Source: Sphingobacteriaceae bacterium
GTDB taxonomy: Bacteria > Bacteroidota > Bacteroidia > B-17B0 > Aurantibacillaceae
NCBI GenBank assembly: GCA_025360355.1
Contig: JANYCL010000002.1
Coordinates: forward strand, 1-16,976
Length of the DNA: 16,976 nt
Direction of reading: 5' to 3'
Within the stretch, counting starts at the first letter, position 1. Each line of letters begins with the position of its first letter. The notes under the pieces are model-generated. The model had not been told where the DNA came from, made no database searches, and worked only from the letters and a program-made list of their open reading frames with translations. A program made the position numbers and the translations under genes. Shown here piece after piece: positions 6,907 through 14,241 of this stretch.

Positions 6907-6945
6907 CGGCAAAATGGCAGCTCTATGGGGTTTGCCATTTTGCCG
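6907..6945 (+). terminator. tuf: Strong hairpin after tuf (terminator or processing site)
   Basis: CGGCAAAATGGCA (6907-6919) and TGCCATTTTGCCG (6933-6945) are a perfect 13-bp inverted repeat around a 13-base loop, 16 bases after the tuf stop. Only TTTAT follows, so the U tract is weak. A smaller hairpin ACCGA/TCGGT (6953-6957/6964-6968) comes next. It could be a partial terminator limiting read-through into tRNA-Trp-secE, or a 3'-end stabiliser. The absence of a consensus promoter downstream suggests some read-through must occur. Confidence 0.65.
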
Positions 6946-6993
6946 TTTATAAACCGAGAGTTTTCGGTCCCGTTTTGGAAGGGAAAAAAGGCA

Positions 6994-7007
6994 AAAAGTT
7001 CTTTAAA
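6994..7007 (+). promoter_or_regulatory. Second boxA-like element, upstream of tRNA-Trp
   Basis: AAAAGTTCTTTAAA repeats the 11 bases AAAAGTTCTTT of the first leader (4985-4995) and, continuing TAAA, looks even more like boxA (core CTCTTTAA). It lies after the tuf hairpin and 25 bases before tRNA-Trp, where antitermination would help transcription continue into secE-nusG. Confidence 0.4.
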
Positions 7008-7031
7008 TAATGAAAACATTGAATAGAAATT

Positions 7032-7102
7032 ACGGGAGTAGTTCAATGGTAGAATAGCGGTCTCCAAAACCGTTGATGGGGGTTCGAGCCCCTCCTCCCG
7101 TG
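7032..7102 (+). tRNA. tRNA-Trp (anticodon CCA)
   Basis: 71 bases. The acceptor stem pairs ACGGGAG (7032-7038) with CTCCCGT (7095-7101), discriminator G as required for tRNA-Trp. The anticodon arm is GCGGT-CTCCAAA-ACCGT (one G-T pair), giving CCA. The T-arm is GGGGG-TTCGAGC-CCCTC type. No encoded CCA. A tRNA-Trp between tuf and secE is absent in E. coli but common in other phyla. Confidence 0.97.
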
Positions 7103-7154
7103 CAAAAATTGTTGGTTCAAATTATATTGAACTCACAAAAAAAAGAAGAAGAAG

Positions 7155-7355
7155 ATGAGCAAAATAGGAACATATTTTCAGGAAACTACCAATGAATTGG
7201 TAAGCAAAGTTAGTTGGCCAACCTGGCAAGAATTGCAAGGAAGTGCGATGGTAGTAATGGCTGCTTCTGTAATTATTGCTTTAGTGGTTTTCGCCATGGA
7301 TTCTGCTTTCGGTAAGCTTATGGAATTAGCTTATCAAATGATAAATGGTTTGTAA
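7155..7355 (+). CDS. secE: Preprotein translocase subunit SecE
   Basis: A 66-residue single-span SecE of the short form. It clamps SecY in the SecYEG protein-conducting channel of the inner membrane. An amphipathic N-terminal helix with the family motif ELVSKVSWPTWQEL (about 14-27) precedes one transmembrane helix (about 30-48, SAMVVMAASVIIALVVFAM). The start at 7155 follows a purine-rich AAGAAGAAG, the closest thing to an SD in the window. A weak hairpin GTTCAA/TTGAAC (7115-7132) lies in the spacer after tRNA-Trp. It is followed 24 bases later by nusG, the near-universal secE-nusG pair. Confidence 0.97.
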   Translation: MSKIGTYFQETTNELVSKVSWPTWQELQGSAMVVMAASVIIALVVFAMDSAFGKLMELAYQMINGL

Positions 7356-7379
7356 AAATATTTAGACAGATTTGTAATT

Positions 7380-7964
7380 ATGGTACAGCCAAAAGCAAAA
7401 AATAAAAAACTCGATCCTTTAACTACTCCTAAAAAGTGGTACGTTGTACGTGCTATTAGCGGACAAGAAAAAAAGATCAAACAATATATTGAAGTTGAAA
7501 TTAACCGTTTGAAACTGAATGATTATGTTTCTCAGGTTTTAATTCCAACCGAAAAAATTATTCAGATCCGTAATGGTAAAAAGATAGCGAAAGAGCGTTC
7601 ATTTTATCCGGGTTATGTTTTAATTGAAGCATTATTAGTTGGTGAAATTCCTCACACTATTAAAAACATTACAGGTGTAATTGGTTTTTTAGGTGAAACA
7701 AAAGGAGGAGATCCAGTTCCAATGCGTTTATCGGAAGTTAACCGCATATTAGGTAAAGTAGATGAATTAACTGAAGCTGAAGGAACCGTTACTACAAATT
7801 ATGTAGTTGGTGAATCAGTAAAAGTAATTAACGGACCTTTCAATGGATTCAATGGAATTATTGAAGAGGTTAATGAAGAGAAGAAAAAAATTAAAGTAAC
7901 TGTGAAAATTTTCGGACGTAAAACCCCGGTTGAATTAAATTACGGTGAAGTAGAAAGAGAATAA
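7380..7964 (+). CDS. nusG: Transcription termination/antitermination factor NusG
   Basis: A 194-residue factor that binds the RNA polymerase clamp and links it to Rho, NusE/S10 or the ribosome. The NGN domain begins at WYVVRAISGQEKKI (20-33) and holds the family motif SFYPGYVLIE (74-83). The C-terminal KOW domain contains VGESVKVINGPFNGFNGII (143-161) and ends FGRKTPVELNYGEVE. A lysine-rich extension of about 18 residues precedes the NGN domain. There is no later ATG that keeps the domain whole, so the start at 7380 is retained. No SD. The two boxA-like elements in this same operon would be targets of NusG-containing antitermination complexes. Confidence 0.98.
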   Translation: MVQPKAKNKKLDPLTTPKKWYVVRAISGQEKKIKQYIEVEINRLKLNDYVSQVLIPTEKIIQIRNGKKIAKERSFYPGYVLIEALLVGEIPHTIKNITGVIGFLGETKGGDPVPMRLSEVNRILGKVDELTEAEGTVTTNYVVGESVKVINGPFNGFNGIIEEVNEEKKKIKVTVKIFGRKTPVELNYGEVERE

Positions 7965-8115
7965 AAACATTGTGGTAATAATTTCCGGCACGAGTACGCT
8001 TTGCTGCTTCCAACTCAAAGTAAAACTAGCCAGAAACGAAAACCAACAATAAAAAAGATGAAGCAATTGGTGAGACATTGACTTCATCACATAAACAAAT
8101 AAAAACAAATAAAAA
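7965..8115 (+). promoter_or_regulatory. Structured 5' leader of rplK (candidate L1 autoregulatory region)
   Basis: 151 bases without a gene, long for this operon. The first part can fold as TTTC-C-GGC (7982-7989) with GCC-A-GAAA (8029-8036), with GAGT/ACTC (7992-7995/8013-8016) or the alternative CTTTG/CAAAG (7999-8003/8016-8020) inside. The second part is a strong hairpin (8057-8088). In E. coli, L1 represses the rplK-rplA mRNA by binding a leader that mimics its 23S rRNA site, so position supports a similar role. No TAnnTTTG promoter is seen here, so this is probably an internal leader. Confidence 0.45.
8057..8088 (+). repeat. Bulged hairpin 27 bases before the rplK start
   Basis: GATGAAG-CAAT (8057-8067) pairs with ATTG-A-CTTCATC (8077-8088): 11 base pairs with a single bulged A (8081) and a 9-base loop TGGTGAGAC. 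An asymmetric bulge near a GUGAG-containing loop is the kind of shape a ribosomal protein could read. There is no U tract after it, so it is not a terminator. Confidence 0.6.
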
Positions 8116-8553
8116 ATGGCAAAAGAATTATCAGCAATAGTAAAGCTTCAGATCAAAGGTGGAGCTGCTAATCCGGCGCCTCCGATTGGACCAGCATTAG
8201 GTGCAAAAGGTGTAAACATTATGGAGTTCTGTAAACAGTTCAATTCAAGAACAGCAGAACAACCAGGTAAAGTATTACCTGTTATCATTAATGTTTATTC
8301 CGATAAGACTTTTGATTTCATTATCAAACGTCCGCCTGTAGCTGCACAAATTATGGAGGTTACAAAAGTGAAACTAGGTTCCGGACAAAGTAACCGTAAG
8401 AAAGTTGGTTCTATATCATGGGATCAAATTAAAAAAATTGCAGAAGATAAAATTGTAGACATGAATTGTTTTACAATTGAATCAGCAATGAGTATGGTTG
8501 CAGGAACAGCCCGTAGTATGGGTGTAACAGTTTCAGGTAACAAACCTTTTTAA
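8116..8553 (+). CDS. rplK: 50S ribosomal protein L11
   Basis: 145 residues, normal length. It binds the GTPase-associated centre of 23S rRNA and is involved in factor binding and stringent-response sensing. The N-terminal domain has the proline-rich hinge motif NPAPPIGPALGAKGVNI (19-35). The C-terminal RNA-binding domain ends with the family signature around GTARSMGVTV (130-139). The ATG at 8116 follows AACAAATAAAAA, with no SD. First ribosomal gene of the rplKAJL set; 38 bases separate it from rplA. Confidence 0.98.
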   Translation: MAKELSAIVKLQIKGGAANPAPPIGPALGAKGVNIMEFCKQFNSRTAEQPGKVLPVIINVYSDKTFDFIIKRPPVAAQIMEVTKVKLGSGQSNRKKVGSISWDQIKKIAEDKIVDMNCFTIESAMSMVAGTARSMGVTVSGNKPF

Positions 8554-8591
8554 AATTAAATTAGTAATAACAATTAAAAATTAGCTAAAAA

Positions 8592-9287
8592 ATGGCAACG
8601 TTGACTAAAAAAAGAAAAGCTGCTGTAGCAAAATTCGACGCTACAAAAGCTCACTCCGTTGCTGAAGCTTCAAAGGTGGTAAAAGAAATTACCACTACTA
8701 AATTTGATGCTTCAGTGGATCTTGCGATCCGTTTAGGAGTTGACCCCAAAAAAGCTAATCAAATGGTACGCGGTACAGTAACCTTACCTCACGGTACAGG
8801 TAAAGTAATGCGCGTTTTAGCGATCGTAACTCCTGATAAGGAAGCGGAAGCTAAAGCAGCAGGAGCCGATTTCGTTGGATTAGATGAGTACATTGAAAAA
8901 ATAAAAGGTGGTTGGACAGATGTAGATGTAATTGTTACCATGCCTTCAGTTATGGGTAAAGTTGGTGCATTAGGACGTGTATTAGGCCCTCGCGGTTTAA
9001 TGCCAAATCCTAAAACCGGTACTGTAACTATGGATATTGGTAAAGCTGTATCTGATTCAAAAGGTGGTAAAATTGATTTCAAAGTTGATAAAGCAGGTAT
9101 CATTCATACCCGCGTTGGTAAAGCTTCTTTCGATGCAAATAAATTGGAAGAAAATGCTAACGAAGTTTTACAAGCTATCGTGAAATTAAAACCATCGAGC
9201 GCCAAAGGTACTTATGTAAGATCAGTAACCATGAGCAGCACAATGAGTGCGGGTATCATTATCGATACTAAATTATTCAATAATTAA
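8592..9287 (+). CDS. rplA: 50S ribosomal protein L1
   Basis: 231 residues, normal length. It forms the mobile L1 stalk that handles deacylated tRNA at the E site, and in E. coli is the translational repressor of the rplK-rplA mRNA. The L1 signature GRVLGPRGLMPNPKTGTVT spans 128-146. The C-terminal part returns to domain I with KPSSAKGTYV and SSTMSAGI. The start at 8592 gives MATLTKKRKA. No SD (AGCTAAAAA before it). Only 10 bases separate its stop from rplJ. Confidence 0.98.
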   Translation: MATLTKKRKAAVAKFDATKAHSVAEASKVVKEITTTKFDASVDLAIRLGVDPKKANQMVRGTVTLPHGTGKVMRVLAIVTPDKEAEAKAAGADFVGLDEYIEKIKGGWTDVDVIVTMPSVMGKVGALGRVLGPRGLMPNPKTGTVTMDIGKAVSDSKGGKIDFKVDKAGIIHTRVGKASFDANKLEENANEVLQAIVKLKPSSAKGTYVRSVTMSSTMSAGIIIDTKLFNN

Positions 9288-9297
9288 AAACTGCTAA

Positions 9298-9798
9298 ATG
9301 AATAAAGAAGAAAAAACAAAAGTAATAGATCAGTTGGTGGAAAGATTAAACGCCAACAATAAGATCTATTTAGCAGATTGTTCATCGTTAACAGTTGAAA
9401 AAGTTAATGCTTTCCGTAAGGTATGTTTCGAGAAGAAAGTAAGCGTTACTGTTGTAAAAAACACATTGCTTAAGAAAGCTCTTGAGCGTGCTGCCGACAG
9501 TAAATTAGTTGGTTTAATTCCTGCATTAAAAGGAGAAACCGCTTTAATGTTTACTGATACTGCAAACGCACCTGCAAAAGCAATTAAAGAATTCCGCAAA
9601 AAAGCTACTAAACCAGCTTTAAAAGCAGCTTACGTTGAAGAGAACGTTTACATGGGCGATGATCAATTAGATCTTTTGGCTTCAATGAAGTCGAAGAACG
9701 AAATGATTGGCGATATTATCATGTTGCTTCAATCTCCTATCCAAAGAGTAATTGGTGGATTAGAGAAAAAAGCAGGCGAATCAGAAGCAGCAGCATAA
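9298..9798 (+). CDS. rplJ: 50S ribosomal protein L10
   Basis: 166 residues, near the usual length. It forms the base of the L7/L12 stalk on the large subunit. The N-terminal rRNA-binding part includes NKIYLADCSSLTVEKVNAFRK and VVKNTLLKKALE, typical of L10; the C-terminal helix (LLASMKSKNEMIGDIIMLLQ, then GGLEKKAGE) is where L7/L12 dimers bind. With only 10 bases between rplA and rplJ there is no room for the long L10-binding leader seen before rplJ in E. coli, so any L10 feedback must use rplA coding sequence or be absent. It is followed by rplL after 71 AT-rich bases. Confidence 0.97.
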   Translation: MNKEEKTKVIDQLVERLNANNKIYLADCSSLTVEKVNAFRKVCFEKKVSVTVVKNTLLKKALERAADSKLVGLIPALKGETALMFTDTANAPAKAIKEFRKKATKPALKAAYVEENVYMGDDQLDLLASMKSKNEMIGDIIMLLQSPIQRVIGGLEKKAGESEAAA

Positions 9799-9869
9799 TT
9801 AACGAACAAACGATCAAAAAAATAAAAAGACAATTAATCAATTATTAAAAATTAAAAACCCATAATAAA

Positions 9870-10241
9870 ATGGCAGACGTAAAATCAATAGCTGAAACAC
9901 TTGTTAACTTGACAGTAAAAGATGTACAAGAATTAGCAAAAATATTAAAAGACGAATATGGTATTGAACCAGCAGCAGCTGCAGTAGTAGTTGCAGGTGG
10001 TGGCGGTGGCGGAGAAGCTGCAGCAGCAAAAACATCATTCGATATTATTTTACTTGAAGCAGGAGCTGCAAAGCTTGGCGTAGTTAAAATAGTAAAAGAT
10101 CTAACAGGCTTAGGCTTAAAAGAAGCTAAAGACTTAGTAGACGGAGCTCCGAAACCTGTGAAAGAAGGTATTTCTAAGGAAGAAGCTGAATCTATGAAGA
10201 AAGCTTTAGAAGAAGCTGGTGCTAAAGTTGAAATTAAGTAA
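9870..10241 (+). CDS. rplL: 50S ribosomal protein L7/L12
   Basis: 123 residues, normal length. It is the multi-copy acidic stalk protein that recruits translation GTPases such as EF-Tu. The N-terminal dimerisation helices (about 1-31) are followed by an Ala/Gly/Val hinge including a run of six glycines (about 33-53). The C-terminal domain (54-123) has TSFDIILLEAG, KLGVVKIVKDLTGLGLKEAK and a final EEAGAKVEIK. It starts after CCCATAATAAA; no SD. A hairpin follows before rpoB. Confidence 0.98.
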   Translation: MADVKSIAETLVNLTVKDVQELAKILKDEYGIEPAAAAVVVAGGGGGGEAAAAKTSFDIILLEAGAAKLGVVKIVKDLTGLGLKEAKDLVDGAPKPVKEGISKEEAESMKKALEEAGAKVEIK

Positions 10242-10254
10242 TTAATTACACGAT

Positions 10255-10298
10255 GGGAAAAGGCTGTTTAATCAATGGCCCTTTCCTGTTTTGTTGTT
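10255..10298 (+). terminator. Attenuator-like hairpin between rplL and rpoB
   Basis: GGAAA-A-GGC (10256-10264) pairs with GCC-C-TTTCC (10278-10286), eight pairs with one A-C mismatch, around a 13-base loop, followed by TGTTTTGTTGTT. This has the shape of a weak intrinsic terminator 15 bases after the rplL stop, at the same place as the partial terminator that lowers rpoBC output relative to ribosomal proteins in E. coli. Downstream GTACTTTG (10311-10318) is one base short of a -7 box and is not called as a promoter. Confidence 0.6.
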
Positions 10299-10349
10299 AC
10301 TTGATAAACCGTACTTTGAATCTTTACTAACTTAACTATACATAATAAC

Positions 10350-13300
10350 TTGGCTGCAACAGTAAAACCCAAACAGAGAATAAATTTCTCATCCAATAAA
10401 TTCCCAATTGAGTACCCGGATTTTTTGGATATTCAGGTGAAGTCTTTCCAGGATTTTTTCCAGTTAGAAACAACACCTGAGAACCGCAAAAAAGAAGGAT
10501 TGTTTAAAGTGTTTGCCGAAAATTTTCCAATTTCGGATGCACGTAACAATTTCGTCTTAGAGTTTAAAGATTATTATATCGATCCACCACGCTACAGCAT
10601 CGAAGAATGTATTGAGCGCGGACTAACATACAGTGTGCCCTTAAAAGCAAAATTATATCTGTATTGTACGGATCCTGAACATGAAGATTTTGAACCCATT
10701 ATGCAAGACGTATATTTGGGTACAATTCCATATATGACACCAAAAGGTTCGTTCGCGATCAATGGTTCAGAAAGGGTTATTGTATCTCAACTACACCGTT
10801 CTCCTGGCGTGTTCTTCGGACAAAGCCGTCACGCAAATGGAACTAAATTATATAGCGCACGTGTTATCCCTTTCAAAGGTTCGTGGATAGAATTTGCTAC
10901 CGACATCAATAACGTAATGTATGCTTACATCGATCGTAAGAAAAAATTACCGGTAACAACTTTATTACGCGCGATCGGTTTCGAAAGTGATAAACAAATT
11001 TTAGAAATATTTGGTTTAGCTGATGAAGTAAAAGTTAGCAAAGCAGGTTTAAAACGTGAAGTTGGTCGTAGACTTGCTGCACGTATCTTAAAAACCTGGT
11101 TAGAAGATTTCGTAGATGAGGATACCGGCGAGGTAGTGTCTATTGAACGTAACGAAGTTATCTTAGACCGTGAAACTATTTTAGAAGATGCACACAATGA
11201 TCTTATTGATGATGCAGGAGTGAAATCTATCATCCTTCACAAGGAGGACATCAACACTGCTGATTATGCGATCATCTATAATACATTACAAAAAGATTCA
11301 ACCAACTCTGAAAAAGAAGCGATTGAATATATTTACCGTTTGTTACGTAACGCTGAACCACCTGATGAAGAAACAGCACGTGGTGTAATCGACAAATTAT
11401 TCTTCTCTGATAAACGTTATGATCTTGGAGAAGTTGGTCGTTACCGTATCAACAAAAAATTAGGTATCGATATTCCAATGAATATCCGTGTTCTTACGAA
11501 AGAAGACATGATCCTAATCATTAAGTATTTGATCGAGTTGATCAATTCTAAAACTGATGTGGATGATATTGATAACTTAAGTAACCGTCGTGTTCGTACG
11601 GTAGGTGAGCAGCTTTACTCTCAATTCGGAGTAGGTTTAGCTCGTATGGCGCGTACTATCCGTGAACGTATGAATGTTCGCGATAACGAGGTGTTCACTC
11701 CAACAGATTTAATTAATGCAAAAACATTATCGTCGGTAATTAATTCGTTCTTCGGAACAAATCAATTATCACAGTTCATGGATCAAACCAATCCTCTATC
11801 CGAAATTACGCACAAGCGTCGTTTATCGGCACTAGGGCCGGGAGGTTTATCGCGTGAGCGCGCAGGTTTTGAGGTGCGTGACGTTCACTACACTCACTAC
11901 GGCCGTTTATGTACAATTGAAACTCCTGAGGGACCAAACATTGGATTAATTTCTTCGCTTTGCGTTTACGCCAAAGTAAATAAATTAGGATTTATTGAAA
12001 CGCCTTATCGTACTGTTACAAACGGTAAGTTAGATGTGAATAAACCTATTCTTTATTTAACAGCCGAAGAAGAAGATCAAAAAAATATCGCACAAGCAAA
12101 TATCGATTTGGATGAGAAAGGAAATTTCCTAACCAAAAAAATTACTGCTCGTTACGAAGGCGATTTTCCAATTCTTGATCCGGATAAAGTTCATTTAATT
12201 GATATCGCTCCAAATCAAATTGCTTCTATTGCGGCTTCGTTGATTCCGTTCTTAGAGCATGATGATGCTAACCGTGCCTTAATGGGATCGAACATGCAAC
12301 GTCAGGCAGTTCCATTAATGCGTCCGCAAGCGCCAATAGTTGGTACAGGTATTGAAGCCCGTGTGGCCGAAGACAGCCGTGTATTAATTAATGCAAGCGG
12401 AGATGGTATTGTGGAGTATGTTGATGCAAACAGTATTACTATCCGTTACAATCGCAGCGAAGAAGAAAAATTAATTTCTTTCGAAGGCGATGTTAAATCT
12501 TATAAATTAACCAAGTTCCAAAAAACCAATCAAAGTACCTGTATGAACTTAAAACCTATCGTTAAAAAAGGCGATAAGGTTTCGAGAGGACAAGTATTGT
12601 GTGAAGGTTATGCTACACAAGATGGTGAGTTAGCATTAGGGCGCAATTTAAAAGTAGCGTTCATGCCTTGGAAAGGTTACAACTTTGAAGATGCAATTGT
12701 TATCAGCGAAAAAATTGTTCGCGAAGATATTTTTACATCTATTCATATTGACGAATACACTTTAGAAGTGCGCGATACAAAACGCGGAATGGAAGAGTTA
12801 ACGCCGGATATTCCTAACGTTAGCGAAGACGCTACTAAAGACCTTGATGAAAAAGGTGTAATTCGTATTGGTGCCGAAGTAAAAGAAGGTGATATTTTAA
12901 TTGGAAAAATTACTCCTAAGGGAGAAACAGATCCTTCACCGGAAGAAAAATTATTACGCGCGATCTTTGGTGACAAAGCCGGCGACGTAAAAGACGCATC
13001 GTTACGTGTTTCCCCTTCTATTAAAGGTGTTATCGTTGATAAAAAATTATTCTCTCGCGCTGTAAAAGATAAAAAACAAAAAGCCGAAGAAAAACCTTTG
13101 ATCGAAAAACTGGATACCGATCACGAAAAAAATATTTACAACTTAAAATTAAAATTAGTTGATAAATTATTTGTTCTTGTTAACGGACGCACATCACAGG
13201 GTGTTACAAACATTTTAGGTGAAGAAGTGATCCCTCGCGGAACAAAATTCACACAAAAATTATTTGAACGTATTGATTTCTCTGAAGTAAATCCAAGCAA

Positions 13301-14162
13301 TTGGACCACTGATAAGGATAAAAACGAACAGGTAGAACGTTTGTTGCACAACTTCATGATCCAGTACAATGATTACTTAGGAAAATACAAACGCGAAAAA
13401 TTCCAGATCACTGTTGGTGATGAATTACCAACCGGAATTGTTCAGTTAGCCAAAGTTTACATTGCACAAAAACGTAAATTAAAAGTAGGTGATAAAATGG
13501 CCGGACGTCACGGTAACAAAGGCATTGTTGCCCGTATCGTGAAAGAAGAAGATATGCCGTTCTTGGAAGACGGAACACCGGTGGATATAGTTTTAAATCC
13601 ATTAGGCGTACCATCGCGTATGAACTTAGGTCAGATCTACGAAACTGTTTTAGCTTGGGCAGGAGATAAATTAAAATTAAAATTCTCTACCCCTATTTTC
13701 GACGGTGCAACTGTTGATCAAATTGACGAGTACACCAAAAAAGCAGGCTTGCCTCAACATGGCCGTACTTACCTGCACGATGGTGGAACCGGCGAACGCT
13801 TTGACCAACCTGCAACTGTAGGTATCATTTACATGTTAAAATTAGGACACATGGTAGATGATAAAATGCACGCTCGTTCAATCGGACCTTATTCATTAAT
13901 TACGCAGCAACCATTGGGCGGTAAAGCTCAATTTGGTGGTCAGCGTTTTGGTGAGATGGAAGTTTGGGCGCTTGAAGCATACGGTGCAGCTAACTTGTTA
14001 CAAGAATTATTGACTGTTAAGTCTGATGATGTAACAGGCCGTGCTAAAGCCTACGAGTCAATTGTAAAAGGCGAAAACATTCCTACTCCCGGCATTCCTG
14101 AATCATTCAACGTATTGTTGCATGAGTTAAGAGGCTTGGCGTTAGATATAACAATGGATTAA
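10350..14162 (+). CDS. rpoB: DNA-directed RNA polymerase subunit beta
   Basis: 1270 residues, full length for this phylum. It forms half of the RNA polymerase catalytic cleft. The frame starts at a TTG (10350) giving (M)AATVKPKQRINFSS; no in-frame ATG exists upstream before the rplL hairpin region, and the first downstream ATG lies far inside conserved sequence. The rifampicin region reads SQFMDQTNPL (474-483) and THKRRLSALGPGG (487-499). The residues matching E. coli D516, H526 and S531 are D478, H488 and S493, all wild type, so sensitivity is predicted. The active-site region GDKMAGRHGNKG begins at 1047, and the C-terminal end WALEAYGAANLLQELLTVKS packs against beta prime. Its neighbour rpoC begins 80 bases after the stop. 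Confidence 0.98.
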   Translation: MAATVKPKQRINFSSNKFPIEYPDFLDIQVKSFQDFFQLETTPENRKKEGLFKVFAENFPISDARNNFVLEFKDYYIDPPRYSIEECIERGLTYSVPLKAKLYLYCTDPEHEDFEPIMQDVYLGTIPYMTPKGSFAINGSERVIVSQLHRSPGVFFGQSRHANGTKLYSARVIPFKGSWIEFATDINNVMYAYIDRKKKLPVTTLLRAIGFESDKQILEIFGLADEVKVSKAGLKREVGRRLAARILKTWLEDFVDEDTGEVVSIERNEVILDRETILEDAHNDLIDDAGVKSIILHKEDINTADYAIIYNTLQKDSTNSEKEAIEYIYRLLRNAEPPDEETARGVIDKLFFSDKRYDLGEVGRYRINKKLGIDIPMNIRVLTKEDMILIIKYLIELINSKTDVDDIDNLSNRRVRTVGEQLYSQFGVGLARMARTIRERMNVRDNEVFTPTDLINAKTLSSVINSFFGTNQLSQFMDQTNPLSEITHKRRLSALGPGGLSRERAGFEVRDVHYTHYGRLCTIETPEGPNIGLISSLCVYAKVNKLGFIETPYRTVTNGKLDVNKPILYLTAEEEDQKNIAQANIDLDEKGNFLTKKITARYEGDFPILDPDKVHLIDIAPNQIASIAASLIPFLEHDDANRALMGSNMQRQAVPLMRPQAPIVGTGIEARVAEDSRVLINASGDGIVEYVDANSITIRYNRSEEEKLISFEGDVKSYKLTKFQKTNQSTCMNLKPIVKKGDKVSRGQVLCEGYATQDGELALGRNLKVAFMPWKGYNFEDAIVISEKIVREDIFTSIHIDEYTLEVRDTKRGMEELTPDIPNVSEDATKDLDEKGVIRIGAEVKEGDILIGKITPKGETDPSPEEKLLRAIFGDKAGDVKDASLRVSPSIKGVIVDKKLFSRAVKDKKQKAEEKPLIEKLDTDHEKNIYNLKLKLVDKLFVLVNGRTSQGVTNILGEEVIPRGTKFTQKLFERIDFSEVNPSNWTTDKDKNEQVERLLHNFMIQYNDYLGKYKREKFQITVGDELPTGIVQLAKVYIAQKRKLKVGDKMAGRHGNKGIVARIVKEEDMPFLEDGTPVDIVLNPLGVPSRMNLGQIYETVLAWAGDKLKLKFSTPIFDGATVDQIDEYTKKAGLPQHGRTYLHDGGTGERFDQPATVGIIYMLKLGHMVDDKMHARSIGPYSLITQQPLGGKAQFGGQRFGEMEVWALEAYGAANLLQELLTVKSDDVTGRAKAYESIVKGENIPTPGIPESFNVLLHELRGLALDITMD

Positions 14163-14163
14163 A

Positions 14164-14200
14164 CCCCTCCCTAAATCCCTCCCCAAAAGGGAGGGACTTT
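14164..14200 (+). repeat. C/G-rich palindromic repeat between rpoB and rpoC
   Basis: Directly after the rpoB stop, CCCTCCC occurs twice in tandem (14165-14171 and 14177-14183) and is followed by one complementary GGGAGGGA (14189-14196). The nearer pair forms AAATCCCTCCC-CAAAA-GGGAGGGA(C)TTT with 11 pairs and one bulged C; the farther copy could pair instead. Composition is far from the AT-rich surroundings. It looks like a dispersed intergenic palindrome of the REP-like type often seen in Bacteroidota spacers. It might also modulate the rpoB/rpoC ratio. It lacks a U tract, so full termination is unlikely. Confidence 0.6.
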
Positions 14201-14241
14201 AAGAGGCGTAAATTATTAATATTAAAAAGTAAAATATAAAC

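Noticed and set aside
10311..10318. rpoB promoter at GTACTTTG
   Set aside because: It lacks the two-base spacer of TAnnTTTG and no well-placed -33 TTTG was found; too weak to call.
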